Source: Aromatoleum bremense (GTDB lineage Bacteria; Pseudomonadota; Gammaproteobacteria; Burkholderiales; Rhodocyclaceae). From it: 64,000 nucleotides of DNA. Positions 1 through 9,246 of this stretch are shown piece after piece; position 1 is the stretch's first letter; every line of letters begins with the position of its first letter. The notes under the pieces are model-generated. The model was given only the letters and a program-made list of their open reading frames with translations, made no database searches and was not told where the DNA came from. Position numbers and translations under genes: made by a program. Where the stretch lies: the NCBI RefSeq assembly GCF_017894365.1, contig NZ_CP059467.1:1178001-1242000 (forward strand), written 5' to 3'.

Positions 1-79
1 CTTGCAGCCATTTTTCGGCCTTGTCCTGACAGCCCTGAAAAATATTCCGTAAGTATTGTGCAGCGCACAAAAAAAACGC

Positions 80-107
80 TTGACAAGGGGCTCGCCATCC
101 CTATAAT
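80..107 (+). promoter_or_regulatory. Sigma-70 promoter of the phasin gene
   Basis: A perfect -35 hexamer TTGACA (80-85) is followed after 16 bases by a perfect -10 hexamer TATAAT (102-107). Transcription would start near base 114, leaving a leader of about 75 bases before the phasin start codon. Such a near-consensus promoter suggests strong constitutive expression, which fits an abundant granule-coat protein. Confidence 0.8.
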
Positions 108-189
108 CCAAACCATGTTGCGACGCACCAAGCGGACCGAAAGAGTTGCGGAGCAGATCATTGAAACACTACCCTCAGGAGATGAAAAA

Positions 190-750
190 ATGTTTGCTAC
201 CCCCGAGCAGTTTGCTGCGACCAACAAAGCCAACGTCGAAACCCTGCTGACCCTGGCCAACAACGTTTTCGCCAGCGCCGAGCGCCTCGCCGCCCTCAAC
301 CTGAACACCGCCCGTTCGATCCTCGAAGACAGCATCGCCAATTCGAAGGCCCTGCTCGGCGCGAAGGACGTGCAGGAACTGGTGAGCCTGCAGGCCACCC
401 TGGCCCAGCCGCTGGTCGAAAAGGCCGTCGCCTACAACCGCAGCGTCTACGAGATCGCGTCGCAGGGTCAGGAAGAAGTCTCGAAGCTGGTCGAAACCCA
501 GATCGCCGAACTGAACAAAAACCTGTCGTCGGTGCTCGACAAGGCCGCAAAATCCGCTCCGGCCGGTTCCGACGTTGCCGTTGCCGCCGTCAAGTCCGCG
601 ATCGCCGCCGCAAACAGCGCCTATGACAGCGTCAGCAAGGCCGCCAAGCAAGTCGCCGAGATCGCCGAAGCCAACGTGGCTGCCGCGACCAACGCCACCG
701 TGAAGGCCGTCAGCGCCTCCGCGAAGGCTGGCGCCAAGAAGGCCGCCTGA
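190..750 (+). CDS. Phasin family protein
   Basis: A 186-residue phasin, a small amphipathic protein that coats polyhydroxyalkanoate granules. The start at 190 is chosen because AGGAGA lies at 177-182 with 7 bases of spacing, and the protein begins MFATPEQF as betaproteobacterial phasins do; an upstream in-frame start at 58 precedes the promoter and is rejected. The protein is helical and rich in Ala, Lys and Glu, with a low-complexity Ala/Lys tail in the last 40 residues ending AKKAA, like PhaP proteins. No PHA synthase gene lies in the window, so it is a stand-alone transcription unit bounded by its own promoter and terminator. Confidence 0.9.
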   Translation: MFATPEQFAATNKANVETLLTLANNVFASAERLAALNLNTARSILEDSIANSKALLGAKDVQELVSLQATLAQPLVEKAVAYNRSVYEIASQGQEEVSKLVETQIAELNKNLSSVLDKAAKSAPAGSDVAVAAVKSAIAAANSAYDSVSKAAKQVAEIAEANVAAATNATVKAVSASAKAGAKKAA

Positions 751-774
751 TACGCTTCGGCTCACACCGAATCA

Positions 775-800
775 AAAAAGCCCCGCTCGCGGGGCTTTTT
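775..800 (+). terminator. Rho-independent terminator after the phasin gene
   Basis: An 11-bp perfect stem (775-785 with 790-800) around a CTCG loop; the stem has a GCCCCG core and ends in TTTTT. Because A and T runs flank it symmetrically it can work in both directions, and it lies between the phasin gene and the convergent plsC gene. Confidence 0.88.
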
Positions 801-892
801 CCATTTCAGCGGCAGGCCGCGGGGGTGTTCACATCAAGCGGGCCGCGACCCGAATGGGGCGCGACCGTCGAAGCGGACTGACCGAGGAAGTT

Positions 893-1684
893 TCAACTCT
901 CGCCAGAGCCCCGGCGCGCCGCTGCGACGACGCCGCTGCCCGGCTCACCGCCGCGTTTCGCGCCGGCTGCATAGTGATGCGGGAACAGCCGGTGCATCTC
1001 CGCCTCGATCCACGCCTCGGCACGGGCATTGACCTCGTTCGCGTCGAGCCCCTCGGGTCCGATCGCCGGCCCGATGCTGACGATGATCTCGCCGGGATAT
1101 TTCAGGAACGCGTTGCGCCGCCAGAACTCGCCGGCGTTGTGGGCCACCGGCACCACCGGCACGCCCGCCTTCTGCGCCAGCCACGCCCCGCCCGGCTTGT
1201 AGCGCCGCGTCGTGCCCGGCGCGACGCGCGTCCCCTCGGGGAATACGACAACCCAGAAGCCTTCTGCCAGGCGCGCCCGACCCTGCTCGACGACTTGCGT
1301 CAGCGCGTCCTTGCCAGCCGCCCGGTCGATCGCGATTCCCGGAATCTGCGCGAGCCCCCAGCCGAAGAACGGCACCTTCAGCAACTCGCGCTTGAGCACG
1401 AAACACAGCGGCGGGAAGATCACCTGCAGCGCCATCGTTTCCCACGCCGACTGGTGCTTCGACAATATCACCGCCGGTCTGGCAGGAATGTTGTCGCGCC
1501 CGAGCACGCGGTAGCGAATGCCGAGCAGGTGCCGCACGAACCACATCACGAGCGGCGCCCACGAGGTGATGATGCGATGGCGCACGTGCGGTGGAAGCGG
1601 AAACGTCAGCATGCCGAAGATCGCGTAAGGCGGCGTGACGATCGCGAGGACGATCGCAAACAACAGGGAGCGCAGGACGATCAC
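893..1684 (-). CDS. plsC: 1-acyl-sn-glycerol-3-phosphate acyltransferase
   Basis: A 263-residue membrane acyltransferase that transfers the second acyl chain to lysophosphatidic acid, giving phosphatidic acid. An N-terminal hydrophobic segment (about 1-28) anchors it to the inner membrane. The substrate-binding block FPEGTR is at 148-153. The catalytic block reads H77-QSAW-E82, so the usual H(X)4D aspartate is a glutamate; I recall HQS(A/T)WE variants in betaproteobacterial PlsC-like proteins, so it is probably functional. The C-terminal 30 residues are Gly/Arg/Ala-rich and probably unstructured. It is the last gene of the glyQ-glyS-gmhB-plsC run, 8 bases after gmhB, and converges on the phasin terminator. 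Confidence 0.88.
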   Translation of the reverse strand: MIVLRSLLFAIVLAIVTPPYAIFGMLTFPLPPHVRHRIITSWAPLVMWFVRHLLGIRYRVLGRDNIPARPAVILSKHQSAWETMALQVIFPPLCFVLKRELLKVPFFGWGLAQIPGIAIDRAAGKDALTQVVEQGRARLAEGFWVVVFPEGTRVAPGTTRRYKPGGAWLAQKAGVPVVPVAHNAGEFWRRNAFLKYPGEIIVSIGPAIGPEGLDANEVNARAEAWIEAEMHRLFPHHYAAGAKRGGEPGSGVVAAARRGSGES

Positions 1685-1692
1685 GGTTTTCT

Positions 1693-2226
1693 TTATGCAG
1701 TGAGGTCAGCGACGACCGTGGCGAGATCGGGATAGATCAGCGTTCCTTCGGGCAGCGCAGGATCGTCGCGCGTCTTGAGCCCCTTGCCTGTCAACACGAG
1801 GTAAGGCTTGCAGCCGACCTCCAGGCCGGCCTGGAGGTCGCGCAGACTGTCGCCGACCGAGGGCACGCCGGCCAGCGTGACGTTGAAGCGCTCGGCGATC
1901 TGCAGGAACAGACCGGGCTTGGGCTTGCGGCAGTTGCACGTGGAGTTCGCCGCATGGGGGCAGAAAAAAATCGCGTCGAGCCGGCCGCCGACCTGCGCAA
2001 GGCTCTTGACCATTTTCTCGTTGATCGCGTTGAGCGTGTCCATGCCGAACAGCCCGCGGCCGATGCCCGACTGGTTCGATGCGACGATGACGCGCCAACC
2101 CCACTGGTTCAGGCGTGCGATCGCCTCGAGCGAGCCGGGGATCGGCTTCCACTCGTCGGGCGACTTGATGAACTGGTCGGAGTCATAGTTGATGACGCCG
2201 TCGCGGTCGAGAATGATCAGTTTCAT
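1693..2226 (-). CDS. gmhB: D-glycero-beta-D-manno-heptose 1,7-bisphosphate 7-phosphatase
   Basis: A 177-residue HAD-family histidinol-phosphatase-like enzyme that removes the 7-phosphate in ADP-heptose synthesis for the LPS inner core. The nucleophile motif DRDGVIN (7-13) has D7 and D9; the zinc-binding loop holds C89, H91, C97 and C99; GDSLRDL supplies the metal-binding acidic residue of HAD motif IV. The length matches GmhB. It lies 15 bases after glyS and 8 before plsC, an order common in betaproteobacteria, and so is probably co-transcribed with glycyl-tRNA synthetase. No other heptose gene is present in the window. Confidence 0.92.
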   Translation of the reverse strand: MKLIILDRDGVINYDSDQFIKSPDEWKPIPGSLEAIARLNQWGWRVIVASNQSGIGRGLFGMDTLNAINEKMVKSLAQVGGRLDAIFFCPHAANSTCNCRKPKPGLFLQIAERFNVTLAGVPSVGDSLRDLQAGLEVGCKPYLVLTGKGLKTRDDPALPEGTLIYPDLATVVADLTA

Positions 2227-2241
2227 CGCGATCGGGCGCCT

Positions 2242-4332
2242 TTACGCGGACAGCCGCGACAGGTCCGCAACCTGGTTCATCAGACTGGCGAGCTGGCGCA
2301 GCAGCGCGAGGCGGTTCTGGCGCGTGAGCGGCTCCTCGACCATCACCATGACGTCGTCGAAGAAGGTGTCGACCGCCGCGCGCAGGCCGGCGAGTGCGCA
2401 CAGCGCATCGGTGTAGTCCTCGTTCGCGACGTGCGAACGCACCAGCGGGGCGACTTCGACGACGGCATGGAACAGCGCCTTCTCGGCCGGCTCCTGCAGC
2501 AGCGCGACGTCCGGTTCCGGCAGCTCGTCCTCGGCTTTTTTCAGGATATTGACGATCCGCTTGTTCGCCGCGGCGAGCGCCTCGGCTTCCGGCAGTCCGC
2601 GGAACACGCGCACCGCGTCGAGTTTTGCCGGGACGAGGTCCATGCGTGTCGGGCGCAACGCGAGCACCGCGTCGACGACGTCCACCGCATGGCCCGCGTC
2701 GCGCAGCAGGTTCTTCAGGCGTTCGAACATGAAGTCCAGAAGCTGCGACTCGAAATCCGTGGCGGTCAGCAGACCCGGCCCGAAGCCTTCTGCGGCATCG
2801 GCAACCAGTGCGGCGAGGTCGAGCGGCAGCGGCGTCTCGATCAGGATGCGCAGCACGCCGAGCGCCGCGCGGCGCAGCCCGAACGGGTCTTTGTCGCCGG
2901 TCGGCAGCTGGCCGATGCCGAAGAAGCCGACGAGCGCGTCGAGCTTGTCGGCGAGCGCGGCTGCGCACGCGGTGTTGCCCGAGGGCAACACGTCGCCGGC
3001 GAAGCGCGGCTGGTAGTGCGACTGGACGGCATCGGCGACGACTTCGCCTTCGCCGTCGTTGAGCGCGTAATAGCGCCCCATGATGCCCTGCAATTCGGGG
3101 AACTCGCCGACCATGTCGGTGACGAGATCCGCTTTGGCGAGACGCGCCGCGCGCGAGGCGGCAGTGACGTCGCCGTGCAACCGACCGGCGATCCGCCCGG
3201 CGAGGCGATCGAGGCGTTCGACGCGCTCGAACTGGCTGCCGAGCTTGTTGTGGTAGACAACCGGGGCCAGGCGCGGCAGACGGCTCTCGAGCGTGTGCTT
3301 GCGGTCCTGCTCGAAGAAGAAGCGCGCATCCGACAGGCGCGGGCGCACGACGCGCTGGTTGCCGGTGACGATGTTCGACGGGTCGGCGAGGCGCATGTTC
3401 GAGACGATCAGGAAGCGATTCAGGAGCTTGCCGGCAGCGTCGAACAGCGGAAAGTATTTCTGGTTCGCGCGCATCGTCAGGATCAGGCATTCCTGCGGCA
3501 CGGCGAGGAACTCGGCTTCGAACTCGCCGGCGTAGACCGTCGGGTGCTCGACGAGTGCGGCGACCTCGTCGAGGAGGTCCGCATATTCGCCGAGGCTCGC
3601 GCCCTGCTCCCGCGCGCTCGCGACGAGCTGGCGCTCGATGTCGGCGCGACGTTCGGCGAAGTCCGGGATCACCTTGCCTTCGGCGAGCAGCGTCGGTTCG
3701 TAGGCCTCGGCGGTTGCGAGCTCGATCTCGCCGCGGCTCATGAAGCGGTGGCCCATCGTCACACGACCGGCATCGAGGTCGAGCACGCGGCCCGGCACGA
3801 CACGCGCGCCGTGCAGCATCGCGAGTTTGTGCACCGGCCGGACGAACTGCGCGTCCCCTGCGCCCCAGCGCATCAGCTTCGGAATCGGCAGCGCCCTGAC
3901 CGCGTCGTGCACGATCGCCGCGAGCACGTCGTCGAGCGCCGCGCCCGGCTCGAGGCGCGTATAGAACAGCGCCTCGGCCTTGCCGTCGACGCGTCGCTCA
4001 AAGCTCGCGACGGCCTCCGGCGCGATGCCCTTCGCCTGGAGCTTCTTCAGCAGAGCCGGCGTCGGCCGACCTTCGGCGTCGAGCGCGACCTGCACCGGCA
4101 TGATCTTTTCGGTGACTTCGCGGGATGGCGCGGCGGTGCGCACGGCCGGCACCGTGATCGCGAGCCGGCGGGGCGCGGCGAACCAGCGGAACGGCTGGTC
4201 TTCCGCGACGAGACCGCACGCCTTCAGCCCCTCGTGGATGCGGGTGGCGAAAGTCTCGCCGAGACGCGGCAGCGCCTTCGGCGGCAGCTCTTCGGTCAGC
4301 AGTTCGACGAGCAGGGTCGCGGTGGTCATCAC
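2242..4332 (-). CDS. glyS: Glycyl-tRNA synthetase beta subunit
   Basis: A 696-residue beta subunit of the alpha2-beta2 bacterial glycyl-tRNA synthetase; it recognises tRNA-Gly and carries the C-terminal anticodon-binding region, while catalysis sits in the alpha subunit. The N-terminus ([15 protein letters not shown]) is the hallmark start of GlyS, and the length is normal for the family. Its start codon overlaps the glyQ stop by 4 bases (ATGA, 4329-4332), so the two are translationally coupled. An alternative ATG two codons in is possible (the protein begins MMTT). No oddity seen. Confidence 0.97.
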   Translation of the reverse strand: MMTTATLLVELLTEELPPKALPRLGETFATRIHEGLKACGLVAEDQPFRWFAAPRRLAITVPAVRTAAPSREVTEKIMPVQVALDAEGRPTPALLKKLQAKGIAPEAVASFERRVDGKAEALFYTRLEPGAALDDVLAAIVHDAVRALPIPKLMRWGAGDAQFVRPVHKLAMLHGARVVPGRVLDLDAGRVTMGHRFMSRGEIELATAEAYEPTLLAEGKVIPDFAERRADIERQLVASAREQGASLGEYADLLDEVAALVEHPTVYAGEFEAEFLAVPQECLILTMRANQKYFPLFDAAGKLLNRFLIVSNMRLADPSNIVTGNQRVVRPRLSDARFFFEQDRKHTLESRLPRLAPVVYHNKLGSQFERVERLDRLAGRIAGRLHGDVTAASRAARLAKADLVTDMVGEFPELQGIMGRYYALNDGEGEVVADAVQSHYQPRFAGDVLPSGNTACAAALADKLDALVGFFGIGQLPTGDKDPFGLRRAALGVLRILIETPLPLDLAALVADAAEGFGPGLLTATDFESQLLDFMFERLKNLLRDAGHAVDVVDAVLALRPTRMDLVPAKLDAVRVFRGLPEAEALAAANKRIVNILKKAEDELPEPDVALLQEPAEKALFHAVVEVAPLVRSHVANEDYTDALCALAGLRAAVDTFFDDVMVMVEEPLTRQNRLALLRQLASLMNQVADLSRLSA

Positions 4333-5249
4333 GCCACCTCCTGCGAAGGATTCTGATTCAGCATCGGGAAACCCAGACTCTCGCGGGATGCGAAATAGGC
4401 CTGCGCGACCGCGCGCGACAGGTTGCGGATGCGGCCGATGTAGGCGGCGCGCTCGGTGACCGAGATTGCGCCGCGCGCGTCGAGCATGTTGAAGCTGTGC
4501 GCCGCCTTCAGCACCATCTCGTAGGCCGGCAACGCGAGGCCGGCTTCCATCAGCCGCTTTGCTTCGGCCTCGTAGTTGCCGAACAGCGAGAACAGGAAAT
4601 CGACGTTCGAATGCTCGAAGTTGTATTTCGACTGCTCGACCTCATTCTGGTGGAACACATCGCCGTAGGTCACTTTCGAGCCGTCCGGATACACCGCCCA
4701 GACGAGGTCGTAGACATTCTCGACCCTCTGCAGGTACATCGCGAGCCGTTCGAGGCCGTACGTGATCTCGCCGAGCACCGGCTTGCAATCGAGCCCGCCG
4801 ACCTGCTGAAAATACGTGAACTGCGTGACTTCCATGCCGTCGAGCCACACTTCCCAGCCGAGCCCCCACGCGCCGAGCGTCGGGTTCTCCCAGTCGTCCT
4901 CGACGAAGCGGATGTCGTGCGCATTGGTGTCGATGCCGAGCGCGCGCAGCGAGTCGAGGTACAGCTCCTGGATGTTCAGCGGCGACGGCTTCAGCACGAC
5001 CTGGAACTGGTAGTAATGCTGCAGCCGGTTCGGGTTCTCGCCGTAGCGCCCATCCTTCGGCCGGCGCGACGGCTGCACGTACGCGGCATTCCACGGTTCC
5101 GGGCCGATCGCGCGCAGGAAAGTCGCGGTATGCGAGGTGCCGGCGCCGACTTCGAGATCGTAGGGCTGCAGCAGCACGCAGCCGCGGTCGCCCCAGTACT
5201 GCTGGAGCGTCAGGATAACTTGCTGGAACGTGGGTCTATGCGGGGACAT
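4329..5249 (-). CDS. glyQ: Glycyl-tRNA synthetase alpha subunit
   Basis: A 306-residue class II synthetase subunit forming glycyl-adenylate. Conserved blocks visible are [12 protein letters not shown] near the N-terminus, the [15 protein letters not shown] stretch and [18 protein letters not shown], all typical of GlyQ. It precedes glyS with a 4-base overlap. An 89-base gap separates it from the upstream lnt gene, enough for its own promoter, though I could not identify convincing hexamers there. Confidence 0.97.
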   Translation of the reverse strand: MSPHRPTFQQVILTLQQYWGDRGCVLLQPYDLEVGAGTSHTATFLRAIGPEPWNAAYVQPSRRPKDGRYGENPNRLQHYYQFQVVLKPSPLNIQELYLDSLRALGIDTNAHDIRFVEDDWENPTLGAWGLGWEVWLDGMEVTQFTYFQQVGGLDCKPVLGEITYGLERLAMYLQRVENVYDLVWAVYPDGSKVTYGDVFHQNEVEQSKYNFEHSNVDFLFSLFGNYEAEAKRLMEAGLALPAYEMVLKAAHSFNMLDARGAISVTERAAYIGRIRNLSRAVAQAYFASRESLGFPMLNQNPSQEVA

Positions 5250-5338
5250 GGTCTCGGACGGCAGGGGAGGCGGCCGGCGGGCCGCGCTGCGAACGCAAAG
5301 AAGCGGATTTTACTGGCATTCGCCGACACCGGCGACGT

Positions 5339-6877
5339 TTAGTCTCGTTTGCACGGGAATTGTTGCTGTGCAGCCTGGCCGGACGCCATTTTCGGCGCGT
5401 CGACCGGTTGCCGCCGGCGCGCCCCGACAACCCCCGCACCGACCGCGACCAGGGCCAGCAGCAGCGCCGCGCGGTCGCCCCAGCGCGCATACGGCGTCAG
5501 CCCTTCATAGCCCTGTACCGGGACGCGCAGCGCCCCTTGCGTGAACGGCGGCAGCACGCCCGAAACGCTGCCATCCGGCCGGACCACCGCGGTCATGCCG
5601 GTGTTCGTCGAGCGCAGCATCGGCCGACCGGTTTCGAGCGCCCGCATGCGGGCGATCTGCAGGTGCTGCGGCTGCGCGAACGAATCGCCGTACCACGCGA
5701 GGTTCGAGATGTTCAGCATCAGCGACGCTTCCGGCAGGCTGCGGATCAGCTCGCGGCCGAAGAGGTCCTCGTAGCACACGTTGACGGCGACGCGCTGCCC
5801 CCCGAGCTTCATCGGCGCCTGGTCCGGCGCGCCGCGCGTCTGGTCGGACATCGGGATATCGACGAGGTCGTAGAACCAGCCGAACAGCGGCGGCGAATAT
5901 TCGCCGAACGGCACGAGATGGCGCTTCGCGTAGGTCTGGCTCGGGGATGCGCCGACGCTCAGCGCAGCGTTGTAGATGCCGCCCTGCGCATCGCGCAGAA
6001 AGACGCCGAGCACGAGATCGCCGCCTCCCGCCCGGGCGTCGCGGGCGAGTTCGTCCAGGTAGCCCGCCGGCAGGCGGTCAGCCAGCAGCGGCAGCGTCGT
6101 TTCGGGCAGCACGACGAGATCGGCCGCGTGCTCGCGTGCGAGCCGGGCGTTGGTCTGCAGCCAGTCGGCGAGACGTTCCGGGCGCCACTTCAGCCCCTGC
6201 TCGATGTTCGTCTGGATCAGCGCGACCACCACCGGTTCGCCGGCCGGCACCGTCCAGCTCACCTTGCCCAGCTGGTGACCCGCGACACCGACGACGACGA
6301 TGACGGCCCAACCCGTCGCCGACGGGCCCACCTTCATCCACGCGGTCAACGCGACGAGGGACGCGACGAGCGCGAGCAGCATGCCGACGCCATAGACGCC
6401 GAGCACCGGCGCGAAGCTCGCGAGCGGGCTCGGCGGTGTCTGCGAATAGCCGATCGCCAGCCACGGAAAGCCGGTGAAGAGCCACCCGCGCAGCGCCTCG
6501 CCGAGCGTCCACAGCCCGGCGAACAGCGCGGCCTGGCGCAACGCAGCGCCGCGGCGAAAATGCACAAAGAGCGCTGCGGCAACCGCCGGAAACAGCGCGA
6601 GATAGGCGCAGAACAGCGCGATCGCGAGGCCGGCCAGCGGCACCGGCATGCCGCCGTACCGGTTCAGCGCAACGTACAGCCACGACACGCCGCCAACGAA
6701 GGATGCGAACCCCCACGCCCACCCGATCAGGAAGCCTGCGCGAGCGCCACGCACGCCGCGCAGCAGGCGCGTCAGCAGCGCAAGGCTGACCTGCCCGAGC
6801 AGGAAATACTCGAACGGCGCGAACGCGAACACTGACACGCCGCCCGCCAGCGCCGCGAGCACCACGATCCGGACCAT
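5339..6877 (-). CDS. lnt: Apolipoprotein N-acyltransferase
   Basis: A 512-residue inner-membrane enzyme that adds the third acyl chain to the N-terminal cysteine of lipoproteins before Lol sorting. The first about 205 residues hold several hydrophobic segments consistent with the usual membrane domain; residues about 215-480 form the periplasmic nitrilase-like domain. The catalytic triad is visible as E259 (LPETT), K318 (AKRHLVPFGE) and C368 (VNVCYEDLFG). A final membrane helix lies near 480-495. It is 38 bases downstream of corC in the conserved miaB-phoH-ybeY-corC-lnt order. Its product acts upstream of LolB, encoded elsewhere in this window. Confidence 0.96.
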   Translation of the reverse strand: MVRIVVLAALAGGVSVFAFAPFEYFLLGQVSLALLTRLLRGVRGARAGFLIGWAWGFASFVGGVSWLYVALNRYGGMPVPLAGLAIALFCAYLALFPAVAAALFVHFRRGAALRQAALFAGLWTLGEALRGWLFTGFPWLAIGYSQTPPSPLASFAPVLGVYGVGMLLALVASLVALTAWMKVGPSATGWAVIVVVGVAGHQLGKVSWTVPAGEPVVVALIQTNIEQGLKWRPERLADWLQTNARLAREHAADLVVLPETTLPLLADRLPAGYLDELARDARAGGGDLVLGVFLRDAQGGIYNAALSVGASPSQTYAKRHLVPFGEYSPPLFGWFYDLVDIPMSDQTRGAPDQAPMKLGGQRVAVNVCYEDLFGRELIRSLPEASLMLNISNLAWYGDSFAQPQHLQIARMRALETGRPMLRSTNTGMTAVVRPDGSVSGVLPPFTQGALRVPVQGYEGLTPYARWGDRAALLLALVAVGAGVVGARRRQPVDAPKMASGQAAQQQFPCKRD

Positions 6878-6915
6878 CAGCGCTCAGCCACCGCGTTTAG
6901 TGTGAAACACACGCA

Positions 6916-7764
6916 TCACGCCTGTCTCGCGTCCGCGACCGGCATCGCATGCTCGACGAGCAGCGTATACACCCGCCGGCTGTCCGCGCGCAGCACCTGG
7001 AACTTCATGTCTGCGAGGATCACCGTGTCGCCACGCTGCGGCAAGCGGCCCAGGGCGCGGATCACCAGGCCGCCGATCGTGTCGACGTCGGCGTCGCTGA
7101 AATTGGTCGCGAAAGCGGTGTTGAAGTCGGCGATCTCGGTCGTCGCCTTGACGCGATAACGCCCGTCCTGCATGAGCCGGATGTTGTCGCCGTCGAGGTC
7201 GCTGTCGTATTCGTCCTCGATTTCTCCGACGATCTGCTCGAGCACGTCCTCGATCGTCACGAGCCCCGCGACGCCGCCGTATTCGTCGACGACGATCGCC
7301 ATGTGATTGCGGCTAACGCGGAAGTCGCGCAACAGCACATTGAGGCGCTTGGTCTCCGGCACGAACACCGCCGGCCGCAACGCATCGCGCAACTCGAACT
7401 CCTGCCCGACGAAATAACGCAGCAGGTCCTTCGCGAGAAAGATGCCGACGACGTCGTCCTTGCTTTCACCGACGGTGGGGAAGCGCGAATGGCCGGTCTC
7501 GATGACGAAGCTGGCGATCTTGTCCATCGGGTCGTCGACTCCGATCACCTCCATCTGCGAACGCGGGACCATCACGTCGCTGACCTGCAGGTCGGACATC
7601 TGCAGCGTGCCCTCGATGATCGAGAGCGCGTCGGCATCGAGCAGGTTGCGTTCGAACGCCGAGTGCAGCAGCGCCATGAGTTCGCCACGGTCTTCGGGCT
7701 CGCGCGACAGCAGCGCCGAAAGCCGTTCAAGCAATGTAAGGGGTTTACCGGGGAGACTGTCCAT
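6916..7764 (-). CDS. corC: CorC/YbeX-type CBS-domain protein
   Basis: A 282-residue soluble protein with two CBS domains (about 65-120 and 130-185) and a C-terminal CorC/HlyC transporter-associated domain (about 200-275). It lacks the N-terminal DUF21 membrane domain of the larger family members, matching YbeX/CorC, linked in enterobacteria to Mg/Co efflux and, from its operon, to RNA metabolism. VDEYGGVAGLVTIEDVLEQIVGEI is the diagnostic block, given here without wider context. It sits between ybeY and lnt in the canonical order. The true biochemical role of this family remains unsettled. Confidence 0.92.
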   Translation of the reverse strand: MDSLPGKPLTLLERLSALLSREPEDRGELMALLHSAFERNLLDADALSIIEGTLQMSDLQVSDVMVPRSQMEVIGVDDPMDKIASFVIETGHSRFPTVGESKDDVVGIFLAKDLLRYFVGQEFELRDALRPAVFVPETKRLNVLLRDFRVSRNHMAIVVDEYGGVAGLVTIEDVLEQIVGEIEDEYDSDLDGDNIRLMQDGRYRVKATTEIADFNTAFATNFSDADVDTIGGLVIRALGRLPQRGDTVILADMKFQVLRADSRRVYTLLVEHAMPVADARQA

Positions 7765-7785
7765 GGAGTCGGTATAGTCGAGAAT

Positions 7786-7825
7786 GCACGCTCAGGCGTA
7801 AGGATGGCACGCCTCAGGCGTAAGG
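7786..7825. repeat. Short tandem near-duplication at the ybeY 3' end
   Basis: GCACGCTCAGGCGTAAGG (7786-7803) is repeated as GCACGCCTCAGGCGTAAGG (7807-7825), differing by one inserted C. The second copy contains the stop codon and last codons of ybeY; the first lies in the 49-base ybeY-corC spacer. It looks like a small local duplication, with no function apparent from sequence. Confidence 0.7.
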
Positions 7826-8278
7826 GTCCGGATAGCCGAGCGTTGCGAGCACGCGGGTTTCAAGGGCTTCCATTTCCTCGGCCTCGTCGGACGCTTCGTG
7901 GTCGAACCCCTGCAGGTGGAGCATGCCGTGCACGATCAGGTGCGCGAAATGGGCCTCGAGCGGCTTGCCCTGCTCGGCCGCCTCGCGCGCGACGACGGGA
8001 ACGCACAGCACCAGATCGCCGGCCAGCCGCTCGCCTTCGTCGTAGACGAACGTCAGCACGTTGGTCGCGTAATCCTTGCCGCGATAATCCCGATTGAGGC
8101 GTCGTCCTTCCGCTTCGCCGACGAGGCGGACGGTCACCTCGGCGTCGCCACGCAAGGCGGCGAGCGCCCAGCGCCGGACGAGCGCGCTGGCGGGCGAACG
8201 GGCACGGTTCTCGGCCCCGATCGCCCGTTGCACCGACAGTGCGAGGCGAGACGGCGCAGTTTCGGTGTCCACGCTCAC
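7814..8278 (-). CDS. ybeY: Endoribonuclease YbeY (rRNA maturation factor)
   Basis: A 154-residue zinc-dependent endoribonuclease involved in 16S rRNA 3' processing and ribosome quality control. The metal-binding motif HxxxHxxxxxH is complete (H117, H121, H127) in [12 protein letters not shown]. The length is standard. The start overlaps the end of the phoH-like gene by 4 bases (ATGA, 8275-8278), so translation is coupled. It belongs to the miaB-phoH-ybeY-corC-lnt operon. Confidence 0.95.
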   Translation of the reverse strand: MSVDTETAPSRLALSVQRAIGAENRARSPASALVRRWALAALRGDAEVTVRLVGEAEGRRLNRDYRGKDYATNVLTFVYDEGERLAGDLVLCVPVVAREAAEQGKPLEAHFAHLIVHGMLHLQGFDHEASDEAEEMEALETRVLATLGYPDPYA

Positions 8279-9246
8279 GGTTTGCGAGCGAGCGCAGCCT
8301 GGGCGTCGCGCGCGGTCTGGTTGTCGTAGGCCTCGACGATGCGCGCGACCAGCGGATGGCGCACGACGTCTTCCTTCTGGAACTCGGTGAAGGCGATGCC
8401 GCGCACCGTCGCGAGCACTTCGCGCGCTTCGAGCAGGCCGCTGCGGTTGCCGCGCGGCAAGTCGATCTGCGTCAGGTCGCCGGTGACGACCGCCTTCGCG
8501 CCGATGCCGATGCGCGTCAGGAACATCTTCATCTGCTCGGGCGTCGTGTTCTGCGCCTCGTCGAGGATGATGAAGGCGTGGTTCAGCGTGCGCCCGCGCA
8601 TGAACGCGAGCGGCGCGATCTCGATGCTGCCGCGTTCGAAGAGCTTGGCGACGCGATCGAAGCCCATCAGGTCGTACAGCGCGTCGTACAGCGGCCGCAG
8701 ATACGGGTCGACTTTCTGCGCGAGGTCGCCGGGCAGGAAGCCCAGGCGCTCGCCCGCCTCGACCGCGGGGCGCGTCAGGATGATGCGCTCGACCAGCTGG
8801 CGCTCGAACGCGTCGACCGCGCTCGCGACTGCGAGATAGGTCTTGCCGGTGCCGGCCGGGCCGATGCCGAACGTGATGTCGTGCGCCTGGATGTTGCGCA
8901 GGTAGTCGATCTGACGCGGCGTGCGCCCGTGCAGTTCGGTCTTGCGCGTCAGGAGCGCCGGCGCCGGCTGGTCCGACTGGCGGCGGTTCGCGAGCTCGAT
9001 CAGCCCGAGTTGGATGTCGTCGACCGAGAGGTGCTCGTCGGCCTGCTCGTAGAACTCGCGCAGCGCCTTCGCCGCGAGTTGCATCTGCGCGGGACTACCC
9101 TGCAGCGTGAAACATTCGCCGCGACGCGCGATCGTCACGTCGTACGCCGTTTCGATCTGGCGCAGGTTCTCGTCGAGCGCGCCGCACAGGTTGGCAAGCC
9201 GCTCGTTGTCGACCGGCTCGAGGACCACTTCCGTCGGACGCCCCAT
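8275..9246 (-). CDS. ybeZ: PhoH-like ATPase (YbeZ)
   Basis: A 323-residue P-loop ATPase of the PhoH family. The Walker A motif GPAGTGKT is at 129-136 and Walker B appears as [11 protein letters not shown] further on. The N-terminal about 100 residues are the KH-like RNA-binding extension seen in YbeZ. From family knowledge it partners YbeY in rRNA processing, and the 4-base overlap with ybeY supports that. Its start codon directly abuts the miaB stop codon. Confidence 0.93.
   Translation of the reverse strand: MGRPTEVVLEPVDNERLANLCGALDENLRQIETAYDVTIARRGECFTLQGSPAQMQLAAKALREFYEQADEHLSVDDIQLGLIELANRRQSDQPAPALLTRKTELHGRTPRQIDYLRNIQAHDITFGIGPAGTGKTYLAVASAVDAFERQLVERIILTRPAVEAGERLGFLPGDLAQKVDPYLRPLYDALYDLMGFDRVAKLFERGSIEIAPLAFMRGRTLNHAFIILDEAQNTTPEQMKMFLTRIGIGAKAVVTGDLTQIDLPRGNRSGLLEAREVLATVRGIAFTEFQKEDVVRHPLVARIVEAYDNQTARDAQAALARKP

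Noticed and set aside
1954..4356. An 800-codon open frame on the plus strand opposite glyS and gmhB
   Set aside because: It lies antisense to clearly homologous genes, has Arg/Glu/Asp-rich composition typical of GC-rich shadow frames, and no recognisable domain.
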